Assembly: GCF_036511935.1 (NCBI RefSeq)
Contig: NZ_AP028878.1
Span: forward strand, 3,844,001-3,908,000
Direction of reading: 5' to 3'
Length of the DNA: 64,000 bases
DNA from: Marinobacter nanhaiticus D15-8W
GTDB taxonomy: Bacteria; Pseudomonadota; Gammaproteobacteria; Pseudomonadales; Oleiphilaceae
This document shows positions 9,647-19,266 of the stretch, one piece after another (the first letter of the stretch is position 1; each line of letters starts with the position of its first letter). The notes under the pieces were generated by a model that was not told where the DNA came from, made no database searches, and saw only the letters and a program-made list of their open reading frames with translations. The position numbers and the translations under genes were made by a program.

Positions 9647-11446
9647 CTAATTATCGACGCGGAGTACGGCAAGAAACGCTTCCTGGGGCACCTCGACATT
9701 ACCAAGCTGCTTCATGCGCTTTTTACCTTCTTTCTGTTTCTGCAACAGTTTCTTCTTCCGGCTTACGTCACCGCCATAGCATTTTGCCGTTACGTTCTTG
9801 CGCAGGGCCTTGACCGTCTGGCGGGCAATTACGTGGTTGCCGATAGCAGCCTGGATGGCGATATCGAACATTTGCCGCGGAATCAGCTCTTTCATCTTCT
9901 CGATGACGGCCCGCCCGCGATAATGGGCCTGTACGCGATGGACGATAAGCGCCAGGGCATCGACCCGTTCGGCGTTGATCAGTACATCGAGGCGCACCAG
10001 GTCCGCCGTCTGGAATCGCTTGAAATGATAGTCCAGCGAGGCGAAACCGCGACTGGCCGACTTGATCCTATCAAAGAAATCGAGAACCACTTCCGCCATC
10101 GGCAGCTCATAGGTCAACTGCACCTGGCTTGACAGGAACAGCATGTTCTTCTGCACGCCCCGCTTTTCTTCACACAGGGCGATGACGTTACCCAAGTGTT
10201 CCTGGGGCACCAGGATGTTGGCCTCGACGATCGGCTCGCGCATCTCCTCGATACTGCCCACGTCCGGCAGGCGTGAAGGGTTATCGACGTACACCGTCTC
10301 GTTCTGCTTGGTGACCACTTCGTATACGACGGTGGGCGCAGTGGTGATCAGGTCGATGTCGTATTCACGCTCCAGCCGCTCCTGGATAATCTCCATATGC
10401 AGCATGCCCAGGAAACCACACCGGAAACCGAAGCCCAGCGCGTCCGAGCTTTCAGGCTCGAAGAACAGGGAGGCGTCGTTGAGGGTGAGTTTCTCAAGCG
10501 CTTCGCGGAAGTCGTCGTAGTCGTCGGCGCTGACCGGGAACAGGCCGGCGTAGACCTGCGGCTTGACCTTCTTGAAGCCGGGAACCGGCGCCGTATCGGG
10601 GGTCTTCTGGTGGGTGATGGTATCGCCCACTGGCGCGCCATGGATGTCCTTGATGCCGGCGACCACGAAACCTACCTCGCCCGTACCGAGCACACCGGTC
10701 TCCGTCGGTTTCGGCGTAAAGATACCGACCTTGTCCGCAATCCAGGCCTTGCCCGTGGACTTGATCAGGATCTTGTCCCCTTTGCGTAGACTGCCCTGAC
10801 GCACGCGAACCAGCGACACCACGCCCAGATAGTTGTCGAACCAGGAGTCGATAATCAGCGCCTGAAGAGCGCCATCGATATTGCCTTGAGGCGGCGGCAC
10901 CAGCCGGATCAGTTCCTCCAGCACATCTTCCACGCCCATACCGTTCTTGGCACTGCAACGTACGGCGTTGGACGCTTCGATACCGATGATATCCTCGATT
11001 TCCTGCGCCACGCGCTCCGGCTCGGCCTGGGGCAGGTCCATCTTGTTGAGTACCGGAACAACCTCAAGCCCCTGCTCGATTGCGGTATAGCAGTTAGCCA
11101 CCGACTGGGCCTCGACACCCTGCCCGGCGTCCACCACCAGCAGCGCGCCTTCACAGGCAAACAGCGAGCGGGAGACCTCGTAGGAAAAGTCGACGTGGCC
11201 CGGGGTGTCGATCATGTTGAGTTCGTACTCGATCCCGTCCTTCGCCTTGTAGCGCAGGGTGACGCTCTGGGCCTTGATGGTAATACCGCGTTCACGCTCC
11301 AGATCCATGGAATCCAGGACCTGCTCGGCCATTTCTCGGTCGGTCAGGCCGCCGCATACCTGGATGAAACGGTCTGCGAGGGTGGATTTTCCGTGATCGA
11401 TGTGGGCGATGATGGAAAAGTTACGGATGTGGCTCAGGTCAGTCAC
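9647..11446 (-). CDS. lepA: Elongation factor 4 (LepA), ribosome back-translocase GTPase
   Basis: LepA is an EF-G-like GTPase that acts on stalled or mis-translocated ribosomes and affects initiation and 30S assembly. The 599-residue length is typical. It has G1 [10 protein letters not shown]3 DTPGHVDF, G4 NKMD, then domain 2, the EF-G III/V-like domains and the LepA-specific C-terminal domain (about 490-599, ending in [12 protein letters not shown]). It is the first gene of the lepA-lepB-rnc-era-recO-pdxJ block. Confidence 0.97.
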   Translation of the reverse strand: MTDLSHIRNFSIIAHIDHGKSTLADRFIQVCGGLTDREMAEQVLDSMDLERERGITIKAQSVTLRYKAKDGIEYELNMIDTPGHVDFSYEVSRSLFACEGALLVVDAGQGVEAQSVANCYTAIEQGLEVVPVLNKMDLPQAEPERVAQEIEDIIGIEASNAVRCSAKNGMGVEDVLEELIRLVPPPQGNIDGALQALIIDSWFDNYLGVVSLVRVRQGSLRKGDKILIKSTGKAWIADKVGIFTPKPTETGVLGTGEVGFVVAGIKDIHGAPVGDTITHQKTPDTAPVPGFKKVKPQVYAGLFPVSADDYDDFREALEKLTLNDASLFFEPESSDALGFGFRCGFLGMLHMEIIQERLEREYDIDLITTAPTVVYEVVTKQNETVYVDNPSRLPDVGSIEEMREPIVEANILVPQEHLGNVIALCEEKRGVQKNMLFLSSQVQLTYELPMAEVVLDFFDRIKSASRGFASLDYHFKRFQTADLVRLDVLINAERVDALALIVHRVQAHYRGRAVIEKMKELIPRQMFDIAIQAAIGNHVIARQTVKALRKNVTAKCYGGDVSRKKKLLQKQKEGKKRMKQLGNVEVPQEAFLAVLRVDN

Positions 11447-11632
11447 AGAATCGGGTGTCTCACGTCAGAAAAATGTCCGGCGCGACCGGCCTGGGCCGGT
11501 GGCAGATAAAGGAAGGCTGATTTTACCGGTTAAGCGGGACTATTGCCATGATCCCGAGAGTCCCGTCGAGGTGGCCGATACCCTTGCCAGAAGCTGGTTT
11601 CGACAAGGGTATACAAAATATAACAACAGGCT

Positions 11633-14350
11633 CTATAGCGTTAACCGCTCTTCCTGGCGCAACAGGAAACCAATCAGGGCATCTTCGTCGAGCGGATAGC
11701 TGAACAGGTTGCCCTGGGCCTGGGCGCAGCCGGCAGCGCGAAGGAAGTTCAGTTGCTGGGGTGTTTCAACCCCTTCGGCAATGACGGTCAGGTGCAGCTT
11801 GTGCGCAAGGGCGATGACAGCCGACGTCACATCGGTAGCGGTCGCATTGTAGGGGATGTCGCGGATAAACTCATGGTCGATCTTCACCGCATTCAGCGGC
11901 AGCCGTTGCATCGCCGCCAGCGAGCAATTGCTGGCGCCAAAGTTGTCGAGGATCAGGTACACACCAATGTCATGCAGCGATCCGAGCAGGCGCTGGACGG
12001 TCTCCGGATCTTCGTTCAGCAGTTCCGAGGGCAGCTCGAGCTCCAATCGTTCCGGTGCCACGCCGGTTTCGGTAATCACCTGGCGGAACATCTCCAGGAA
12101 TCGGGGATCGGTAATCTGCCGCGACGAGAGGTTGACGGACACGTGCAGGTTCTCGAACCCTGCCCGTTCCAGCGCCTGGATCTCGATACAGGCCTGGCGC
12201 AGGGCCATCTCCCCCAAACGCACGATCAGACCGGACTCTTCCGCCAGGCTGATGAACTGGTTGGCCGGAATCAAACCTCGCTCGGGATGCTGCCAGCGCA
12301 GGAACGCCTCCACTCCAAGAACCGTCTCCCGAGCCAGGTCGAACTTGGGCTGGTAATGCAACGTGAAGCTGTCCGACTCCAGCGCATTGGCGAGCTCCTC
12401 CTGCTGCAGCATGCGACGGGCGGCCTGAATGTTCATCGCCGGCGTAAAGAACTGCGCATTGTTGCGCCCCATCTCCTTCGCCCGGTACATGGCGAGATCG
12501 GCGTATTTCATCAGGGAGGTGGCGTCCTCACTGTCGTCGGGAATCATCGCCAGACCGATACTGACCGTCACACCGACTTCATGCTCACCCAGACGGATGC
12601 GCTGACACAGTCGGCGCAGGATATTTTCTGCCACGGTGGCCGCCGCGTCGGAGCCGGTAACTTCCGACAACAGCACAACGAATTCGTCGCCGCCCAGCCG
12701 GGCGACCGAATCCTCCTCCCGTACGCACCCCTGCAGCCAGCCTGCAACCGTACTCAGCAACTCGTCGCCGACGTCGTGGCCCAGGGTATCGTTGATCCGC
12801 TTGAAACCGTCCAGATCGAGGAACATCAGGGCTGCGGATTTGCCGCTACGCTTGCAGCGACGAATAACGTGTTCCAAACGGTCGCGAAACAACTGGCGGT
12901 TGGCCAGTCCGGTCAAAGGGTCGTAAAACGCCAGGCGATGCAGTTCAGACTGGGCCGCCTTTAGCTCGGTGAGGTCGCGCAGACTCAATACCACACCGTT
13001 AACCCCCGGCACGTCGATCATCGCAGTGTACGTGCCCTCCATATTGCGCCAGCCGCCTTCGGCATCTCGAATACGGGCGTGCACCACCGGCAGTGCCCTG
13101 CCCGGCTCGGTCAACGCCTGTTCGAAACACTGCTGCAACTGTGGCCAGTCATCCGGGTGGACCTGTTGTTCAAGCGTAAGTTCGGAGACCCGGGTTGGGT
13201 CGAATCCGAGTATTGTTTCCGATGAAGGACTGACGTAGTTGAGCCGTCCCCTACGGTCGAGGATTAGCGTGACGTTGCTCGCACCCTCGGTAATGGCCCG
13301 GTATCGACCGGCATTGATCTGGGCCAACAGGCGCGAGCGCACCATGACCAACGCGAAAGCGAACAGCAGGACGCTGATGATCAGACCGGCCACCGCCACA
13401 ATCAGCGGCCGCGGGTCGGACGCCAGGTAATCGAAGGCCGGTGTGGTGCGGGTCTGGAGCAGCCAGGTACGGCCGCCATGCCGGACCTTCTGGCTCATCT
13501 CGAAGGTGTACTCGTTCTCCAGGGAGCCCAGGTTGGAGCCGTACATGAGCGCGTCTTCCACGGGAACGTCACTGTCGTAGATACGCACGTCCAGAAATGG
13601 CGAAATCAGCCCAACGATGCCATCCATCAGATTGTTCATACGGAAGGCGCTGAAGACAAAGCCCCGTAGCCGCATACGGCGCTCTTCCAGGATCTGGGGA
13701 ACCTTGTCGCCCTCGTACACCGGGAAGTACATGAGGAAACCGGCCTGTTCATCGTCCACCTGCTCCTGCACCAGCACAACTTTGCCGGTCATCGTGGCCT
13801 CGCCGGTATCCCGGGCCCGCTCCATGGCAATGCGGTGTGCCGGATCACCAAAGGCGTCGTAGCCGTAGGCCCGTTTATTGCGCTGGGTACTGGGTTCGAG
13901 AAAAACGATGGGATGGTATTCGGCCCTTACCCCGGCCGGATTGACGAGGTAGTCCGGCAGGCCCTGTTCGCGAATGCGCTCGACGAACTCCACTACTTCG
14001 TCGCCGTCCACGCGGGCGGTAAAGCCGATGCCCTGGATACCGGGATAGTACCGATTGATGTCCAGCTTATTGACATAAAGGCGCCAGTCGTCCCGCCCCA
14101 CCAGGTCCGCGACGGCGAACAGGCCGGCGCTGCCGGCCAGCACCTGCTCGTAGTTCAGCAAACGCTCCTCGATGGCGGTCTTGAGCTGGAGGGATTGAGT
14201 TTCGAACCGCGCTTCGGTTCGGTCGTCAACGAGAATGATCGAAAAGCGCCAGGCCCCTACCGTCAACGCCAACGAGATGATGAGCACAAGCCACGCCACT
14301 CGCGAGGGGCGCTGGCGGGCCAGCTGCCCAATAGTCAGGTCCTTTGCCAT
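11633..14350 (-). CDS. CHASE-PAS-GGDEF-EAL membrane protein, EAL probably inactive
   Basis: A 905-residue cyclic-di-GMP protein. An N-terminal TM helix (about 18-40) precedes a periplasmic CHASE sensor (about 85-250), a second TM (about 310-335), a PAS domain (about 355-470), a GGDEF domain and an EAL domain. GGDEF (553-557) is intact, with an RxxD inhibitory site (REED) five residues before it, so diguanylate cyclase activity is likely. The EAL domain looks defective: the motif is EAF (E681), the usual T-E-S is P-S-E so the metal-binding Glu is Ser, and DDFG is DNFG (D802 N803). Start ATG 14350 is uncertain; the frame is open to 14392 (14 more codons). It may act as a cyclase with a c-di-GMP-binding tail. 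Confidence 0.9.
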   Translation of the reverse strand: MAKDLTIGQLARQRPSRVAWLVLIISLALTVGAWRFSIILVDDRTEARFETQSLQLKTAIEERLLNYEQVLAGSAGLFAVADLVGRDDWRLYVNKLDINRYYPGIQGIGFTARVDGDEVVEFVERIREQGLPDYLVNPAGVRAEYHPIVFLEPSTQRNKRAYGYDAFGDPAHRIAMERARDTGEATMTGKVVLVQEQVDDEQAGFLMYFPVYEGDKVPQILEERRMRLRGFVFSAFRMNNLMDGIVGLISPFLDVRIYDSDVPVEDALMYGSNLGSLENEYTFEMSQKVRHGGRTWLLQTRTTPAFDYLASDPRPLIVAVAGLIISVLLFAFALVMVRSRLLAQINAGRYRAITEGASNVTLILDRRGRLNYVSPSSETILGFDPTRVSELTLEQQVHPDDWPQLQQCFEQALTEPGRALPVVHARIRDAEGGWRNMEGTYTAMIDVPGVNGVVLSLRDLTELKAAQSELHRLAFYDPLTGLANRQLFRDRLEHVIRRCKRSGKSAALMFLDLDGFKRINDTLGHDVGDELLSTVAGWLQGCVREEDSVARLGGDEFVVLLSEVTGSDAAATVAENILRRLCQRIRLGEHEVGVTVSIGLAMIPDDSEDATSLMKYADLAMYRAKEMGRNNAQFFTPAMNIQAARRMLQQEELANALESDSFTLHYQPKFDLARETVLGVEAFLRWQHPERGLIPANQFISLAEESGLIVRLGEMALRQACIEIQALERAGFENLHVSVNLSSRQITDPRFLEMFRQVITETGVAPERLELELPSELLNEDPETVQRLLGSLHDIGVYLILDNFGASNCSLAAMQRLPLNAVKIDHEFIRDIPYNATATDVTSAVIALAHKLHLTVIAEGVETPQQLNFLRAAGCAQAQGNLFSYPLDEDALIGFLLRQEERLTL

Positions 14351-14463
14351 CGATACAATCCATAGAGCCGGTGGAACGGGCGGCAACCACATACCACCCC
14401 AAAACAGGCCAGCCGCAACGAAATTGCGGCGGTTCGTTCAATAATTAAGCGGCAAAGTATAGC

Positions 14464-14496
14464 AAAAACCCGTAGTAGAACTATCCACTACGGGTT
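14464..14496 (-). terminator. Intrinsic terminator of the muc operon
   Basis: On the minus strand a 10-bp stem (AACCCGTAGT / ACTACGGGTT) with a 10-base loop is followed by a run of T, about 60 bp after the mucD stop. It separates the muc operon from the next gene. Confidence 0.7.
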
Positions 14497-14514
14497 CGCA
14501 ATGAGACTAAATGC

Positions 14515-14543
14515 AAATACCGGGCAGGAGGTGCCCGGTATTT
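14515..14543. terminator. Second hairpin after mucD
   Basis: An 11-bp perfect stem (AAATACCGGGC / GCCCGGTATTT) with loop AGGAGGT lies directly after the mucD stop. It is followed by CTTTT on the plus strand but only by GCATTT on the minus strand. It may strengthen termination or protect the mRNA 3' end. Confidence 0.5.
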
Positions 14544-14556
14544 CTTTTCGCTCCAG

Positions 14557-15975
14557 CTACTCTTCGGTCTTGATCACCAGGAAGGTTGATTGACCGTCAC
14601 GCATCACCAGCACAGGAACGGCCTTACCTTTGGGCAGGTTTGAGGCGATACGCTGGAAGTCATCGATTGAATTCACGGTTTCGTTATTAAGCTTGCGAAT
14701 CACATCGTTGGGACGAATACCGGCATCCAGTGCCGGCCCCGGCCCCACATTACGCACCCGCACGCCATTCTCGATGCCCAACTGCTCGCGCTGCTCGTCA
14801 GTCAGGTTGACCACGGACAGACCCAATGGACCGGCAGTGGGCGACGGCTCGGCAGGCTGATCCTCACGAGCCATGCGATCTTCCGGCAGTTCGCCGATCT
14901 TTACGTCCAGTTCCACCTCGTCGCCGTTGCGAAGCACCAGCAGTTCAGCGGTTTCGTTGATCTTGGTGCGACCGACCATCGGCGGTAAATCGGAGGACAG
15001 ATTGATCGACTGCCCCTCATACTCGAGGATAATATCGCCCGGCTGCAGCCCAGCGGCCTCGGCCGGCGAGTCCGGCAGGACTTCGGCCACCAGGGCACCA
15101 CGAGGACGGTTCAGGCCAAACGATTCGGCCAGGTCACGATTGACCTCCTGGATAAGCACGCCCAACCAGCCGCGTGAAACGAAGCCCTGATCGCGAATCT
15201 GGTCGAATACGTTCATGGCGACGTCGATGGGGATGGCAAAGGAAACCCCCATGAAGCCCCCTGAACGGGTATAGATCTGGGAGTTAATACCGACCACTTC
15301 GCCCTCCAGGTTGAACAAAGGGCCTCCGGAATTACCCGGGTTGATCGCCACGTCCGTCTGGATAAAGGGAACATAGTTCTCCGATGGCAGCGAACGGCCA
15401 ATGGCGCTGACGATACCCGCCGTCACCGTGTAGTCGAAACCGAATGGCGAGCCGATGGCAAACACCCACTCACCCTGTTCGAGTTCGCTGGATTTACCCA
15501 TTTTTACTACGGGTAGATCCTGGGCATTGATCTTAAGTACGGCCAGGTCGGAGCGGGGATCGGTGCCCACCACGCGCGCCGCCAGCTCGCGACGGTCGCT
15601 CAGGCGGACGATGACTTCGTCAGCCCCTTCAACCACGTGATTATTGGTCAGGACATAACCGTCGTCGGACACGATGAAACCGGAGCCCATGGAGTGAAGC
15701 GGCTGCTGACGCCCGGGCTGTCCACCACCGAATGGCGAATTCGGCCCTTCGAAGAAGCGACGGAAGAAATCCGGCATCTGGTCGAGTTGGTCCTGGTCAA
15801 ACCGCGAGGACCCCTGCGCCGGGGGCGCCTGTGTCGTACTGATGTTAACCACCGCAGACGTATTTTCCTTGACGAGCCCCGTGAAGTCGGGAAGCTCCGC
15901 TTGGGCGCGTGCCGAGATCACCATCATTAAAGCCAGAATGGGTGCAAACCAGACACTCAGGTTCTTTGTGGGCAT
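14557..15975 (-). CDS. mucD: Periplasmic serine protease MucD (DegP/HtrA family)
   Basis: MucD degrades misfolded periplasmic proteins and dampens the sigma-E response. The 472-residue precursor has a signal peptide with likely cleavage after AQA (about 26). The trypsin-like domain has the full triad H113 (NNHVVEGAD), D143 (GTDPRSDLAV) and S216 (NPGNSGGPL). Two PDZ domains (about 265-355 and 380-470) follow. It is the last gene of algU-mucA-mucB-rseC-mucD, 169 bp after rseC, and is followed by two hairpins. Confidence 0.95.
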   Translation of the reverse strand: MPTKNLSVWFAPILALMMVISARAQAELPDFTGLVKENTSAVVNISTTQAPPAQGSSRFDQDQLDQMPDFFRRFFEGPNSPFGGGQPGRQQPLHSMGSGFIVSDDGYVLTNNHVVEGADEVIVRLSDRRELAARVVGTDPRSDLAVLKINAQDLPVVKMGKSSELEQGEWVFAIGSPFGFDYTVTAGIVSAIGRSLPSENYVPFIQTDVAINPGNSGGPLFNLEGEVVGINSQIYTRSGGFMGVSFAIPIDVAMNVFDQIRDQGFVSRGWLGVLIQEVNRDLAESFGLNRPRGALVAEVLPDSPAEAAGLQPGDIILEYEGQSINLSSDLPPMVGRTKINETAELLVLRNGDEVELDVKIGELPEDRMAREDQPAEPSPTAGPLGLSVVNLTDEQREQLGIENGVRVRNVGPGPALDAGIRPNDVIRKLNNETVNSIDDFQRIASNLPKGKAVPVLVMRDGQSTFLVIKTEE

Positions 15976-16144
15976 ACCTCACTCCGAAGTTGTTGGAATA
16001 CGCGGTTGGTTGTGCTGCTGAACATTCGGCTTGCTAATACAGGACTCGGCTGACAGCAACAAACACGTGTATTCTGTGTGCATATTAGAGCATTTCAAAT
16101 TAAGGAAATGTTAGGGCCCAGAATTCAGGCCGGATTCCCATCCA

Positions 16145-16642
16145 TCAAGGATTTAACGCGCCGGGATCCCGTATGAACAGAGGCTCCGGCGCCACATGAC
16201 GCAGATCAATCCGAAGCAACACAGGGCGTAGGTAATCCGCCTGTCCCCGACCACCGGAAACCACCTTGAGCGTGACGAAACCAGCCGTGAGACCTAGGCC
16301 TCCGCTGGCGATGGCCGCCAGGTCCAGCCCTGGCCAAAGACCAGCACCCACCAGGGCGCCAACCAGCAACCCGAGCAGTGGCAGGGCATATACCAGCAGC
16401 GATGCCCGCAACAGCTGGGACTCTTCGATACCCAGCACAACATGGTCACCGACGCCAGCACCGCAGGTATTGCGTACCCTGACCTGGTTGGCCCGCCCGT
16501 CGGTGATACTCGCCAAGGCGCCCTGACCACATCCCTTGCGCGCACTGCAACTGCCACAGGAACTCTGGCGTATAGTCTGGACCCAGACCTCATCGCCTTC
16601 GAGGGCAACCACTGTTCCGCTTTCCTCGATCATGTCGGACAC
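16145..16642 (-). CDS. rseC: RseC/MucC family sigma-E regulator
   Basis: A 165-residue inner-membrane protein. An N-terminal cytoplasmic part carries a cysteine cluster C29, C32 and C38 (SSCGSCSARKGC), typical of RseC and perhaps binding iron-sulfur. Two membrane helices (about 80-100 and 106-126) follow. RseC modulates sigma-E activity; its exact mechanism is not settled. It lies 20 bp after mucB. An alternative start is ATG three codons downstream. Confidence 0.88.
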   Translation of the reverse strand: MSDMIEESGTVVALEGDEVWVQTIRQSSCGSCSARKGCGQGALASITDGRANQVRVRNTCGAGVGDHVVLGIEESQLLRASLLVYALPLLGLLVGALVGAGLWPGLDLAAIASGGLGLTAGFVTLKVVSGGRGQADYLRPVLLRIDLRHVAPEPLFIRDPGALNP

Positions 16643-16662
16643 CTCATGGCCCCAGCCTGCAA

Positions 16663-17682
16663 CTAGAGCTCACTACCCGAAGCCGCGGAGGAGGCTTCGA
16701 TGGTGACTGACTCTGCCACCTTCATTGCCGTATGCGGCGGTATTTCGCCTACGACAGTAATCAGGTGGCGTTGGTCACCAGCCGTCAATTTGCGCAGGAA
16801 GATCGTCGTCGCGCCGATGCGGGAAACACCGGTTGGCATATCCATTTCACCTACCGGTGAGACGAACACCGAAAACGAAGCCAAACCATCGGAAAACGCT
16901 TTCACCTGGCCGTCCTTCCCTTTCGGAGACGGTGTGGCGCGGAAACCGTCAGGATGCCAGCCCAGTTGCCACCCCACCTGTGGATGAACCTCTGGACGCG
17001 GCTCCGGGCTATCAAGAGTAATCTTACGAGCCTTTTCTGAGTCGGGAATCCGGAACTCGCTGTCCGGGATGTCGCTGGTAAGCTCCAGCATGGTGAACTG
17101 GAAACGTTCGAGCACTTGCTCTTCGTTGGTCAGCACCTGACTCTTCACTAACAGACCCGACGTCTTTTCCAGCCAAAGACGATAGTGATAGCGATGAATG
17201 TCCTTTGGATTGAGGGCGATAACCACCGCCTCATGCCCTGCTACCCGATCATCATCCAGCATCCTTGCCGCGTACCAACGACGAAAGGGAGCCAGCTTGT
17301 CGGCGAAGGCTTCTGAGAAAGGGCCCGAGGGCAATACGGCATCCAGTTGAATGCGGCCGTGAGTGGGCAACACGCAAAATACGCGGCCACCCCGGCGGAT
17401 TATCTCGCCCTGATCGCCATCCTGGATCACCAGCCGTTCCTGCACTTCGCCATTATCGTAACGATGGACAATGCGCATGGAACTGACCTGCTCACCCCGA
17501 CTGTAGACAAACACACCCTTGTAGCTGGTGGAGTTCAGGGCGGGGCCCAAACGCTCAAGCCAGCTTTCAGCCGTCGTGGAGGCCTGCTCGGCCTGGGTGG
17601 CAGCGGTAAACAGAAAAAGCAGTAGTACCAGGCATGCACGCATCGCTGCGGAACGCGCCCGGGTATTGAAGCACATAGACAT
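16663..17682 (-). CDS. mucB: Periplasmic sigma-E regulator MucB (RseB)
   Basis: MucB binds the periplasmic part of MucA and shields it from the proteases that start the envelope-stress cascade. It is thought to sense mislocalised lipoprotein or LPS. The 339-residue precursor has a signal peptide (hydrophobic core about 14-30, cleavage after TQA). A LolA-like N-terminal lobe (to about 200) and a smaller C-terminal lobe (about 230-330) follow. It lies 15 bp after mucA. Confidence 0.93.
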   Translation of the reverse strand: MSMCFNTRARSAAMRACLVLLLFLFTAATQAEQASTTAESWLERLGPALNSTSYKGVFVYSRGEQVSSMRIVHRYDNGEVQERLVIQDGDQGEIIRRGGRVFCVLPTHGRIQLDAVLPSGPFSEAFADKLAPFRRWYAARMLDDDRVAGHEAVVIALNPKDIHRYHYRLWLEKTSGLLVKSQVLTNEEQVLERFQFTMLELTSDIPDSEFRIPDSEKARKITLDSPEPRPEVHPQVGWQLGWHPDGFRATPSPKGKDGQVKAFSDGLASFSVFVSPVGEMDMPTGVSRIGATTIFLRKLTAGDQRHLITVVGEIPPHTAMKVAESVTIEASSAASGSEL

Positions 17683-17697
17683 CAGTCTTCGACCCGA

Positions 17698-18273
17698 CTA
17701 ACGAACCCCGGTGGATGCACTGGCGACACGAGCGTACCCCATGGTTCCATAGCCCATACCTACACTATTGTTTTGTGCATGTTCCAGTAGATAACGACTC
17801 ATTTGTTCGCGCTGTTCCTCATCAAGGCCCTGCAAGGCAATCTCCGGCACGGCACCCATGGCCGGATCGACCTGCCCGGCCTGTCCAGTAACGCCTGCCG
17901 CCAATGCCGTTTCTCCATCACCCGTTGGAACACCCCACTGGGCACCGGCACCAAAGCCAACCAGTAGCGCCAACGATACGGCGGCAACCGCAGACCAACG
18001 CATGGATCGACGGGCCGTCGTATTGCGGACCGGTACGTCCGACAACTGTGCCCGGGCCGGAGCATCGTCCAGCTCTGCCCGCACGGCTGCACTGACGTCT
18101 ACCGTGGCGAGATCACGACGCTCGTCATGCATCAGGCTGCGTAACTGCTGCCACCGATGCCACTGCCCCCGCACTTCGGATTTACTGGCCTGGGATAACA
18201 CACGACGTACCGCGAGCTCATCAGCCTGGTCATCCATCATGGCAGACAGCGTCTCTTTCAGACGTTCATCCAT
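17698..18273 (-). CDS. mucA: Anti-sigma factor MucA (RseA)
   Basis: MucA holds AlgU at the inner membrane. The 191-residue protein has an N-terminal anti-sigma domain (about 1-75, LKETLSAMMDDQADEL), one membrane helix (about 92-112) and a periplasmic tail that would bind MucB. The frame is intact, so there is no sign of a mucoid-type truncation. It sits 58 bp after algU. Confidence 0.93.
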   Translation of the reverse strand: MDERLKETLSAMMDDQADELAVRRVLSQASKSEVRGQWHRWQQLRSLMHDERRDLATVDVSAAVRAELDDAPARAQLSDVPVRNTTARRSMRWSAVAAVSLALLVGFGAGAQWGVPTGDGETALAAGVTGQAGQVDPAMGAVPEIALQGLDEEQREQMSRYLLEHAQNNSVGMGYGTMGYARVASASTGVR

Positions 18274-18331
18274 CGCGCTTGCACCTCAAGAAAACGATCA
18301 ACATCTCAACTAAAACTCCGGACCGATCAAC

Positions 18332-18943
18332 TCAGTCCATATCCATCAACGGGGCGAGTTCGCGATCCACTGCGTCCCGCGCCCGGAAAATACGGGAGCG
18401 CACGGTTCCGATCGGGCACTCCAGGATACGGGCAATATCTTCGTAGCTCAGCCCTTCGTATTCCCTCAACAGAAGGGCTGATCGCAATTCCTCGGGCAAT
18501 CCGGCAATGGCACGCTGCATAACCTCATACATCTCTTCGCGCTGCAGCAATTTCTCCGGCGTGGCAACATCCCGCAGCCAGTCGCCGGAATCCAGACGCT
18601 CCGCTTCTTCCGCTTCCATACTGCCCTTCGGGCGGCGGCCGCGGGACTCCAGGAAATTCTTGGCGGTATTGACCGCAATACGGTATAGCCAGGTGTAGAA
18701 GGCGCTGTCACCGCGAAAACGTTCGATGGCACGGTAAGCCTTGACGAAGGTTTCCTGGGTCAGGTCGAGGATATCCTGGGAATCACTGGTATAACGGCTG
18801 ATGATGGAGGCCACCCGCGACTGATACTTGAGCACAAGGAAGTCGAAGGCGGATTTGTCTCCACGCTTGACGCGCTGAACGAGCTGCTTGTCCGTCTGGC
18901 TCTCACTGGGAGCCTGCGGCGCGTTGTCTGTCACCGATGTCAT
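18332..18943 (-). CDS. algU: Extracytoplasmic-function sigma factor AlgU/RpoE
   Basis: This sigma-E factor drives envelope-stress and exopolysaccharide genes. It has region 2 (DILDLTQETFVKAYRAIERF and RGDSAFYTWLYRIAVNTAKN) and region 4 (EGLSYEDIARILECPIGTVRSR; motifs quoted in parts). ATG 18943 gives 203 residues, close to the family length; 47 further codons are open to 19084, and that start cannot be ruled out. No strong Shine-Dalgarno marks either. It heads the operon with mucA, mucB, rseC and mucD. Confidence 0.94.
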   Translation of the reverse strand: MTSVTDNAPQAPSESQTDKQLVQRVKRGDKSAFDFLVLKYQSRVASIISRYTSDSQDILDLTQETFVKAYRAIERFRGDSAFYTWLYRIAVNTAKNFLESRGRRPKGSMEAEEAERLDSGDWLRDVATPEKLLQREEMYEVMQRAIAGLPEELRSALLLREYEGLSYEDIARILECPIGTVRSRIFRARDAVDRELAPLMDMD

Positions 18944-19203
18944 CGCCGTTTGGCTGCCTGCTTTTGGGCGCTCTGCCAGAGAAGCCACCTGAGGCCTGTT
19001 CTGGATATCGTCATCACCCTTCCGACTATGTGCGACGGCCCGGCTCTCTGCAATGGCCGAAGTTGGCATTCTGGAAAACGTCATGCTGCAGTCCCATTTG
19101 CGCGTATTCTTATCCGGGCAGATACCCGTCCCGCCTTGGTGCCCCGCCCCGGTACTGATGGGCCGAAACCTAGATGTTGAGGGGCCGGAACCCGTGTGGC
19201 CAA

Positions 19204-19231
19204 ATAGACAGCAGCCGTAAAGTTTAGTTCA
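19204..19231 (-). promoter_or_regulatory. Candidate AlgU/sigma-E autoregulatory promoter
   Basis: On the minus strand TGAACTA (19231-19225) is followed by 15 bp and GTCTAT (19209-19204). This fits the sigma-E layout, GAACTT with a 16-17 bp spacer to TCTRA, with one mismatch in each half. It lies upstream of algU (260 bp from ATG 18943) and 36 bp from the nadB start, so the same segment may also influence nadB. Confidence 0.55.
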
Positions 19232-19266
19232 ATAGCGCCCACATTATGGCCTGCGATAACGAACAG

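Noticed and set aside
8349..9650. 433-codon plus-strand open frame over lepB and the DUF4845 gene
   Set aside because: It is an antisense shadow of lepB and its neighbour.
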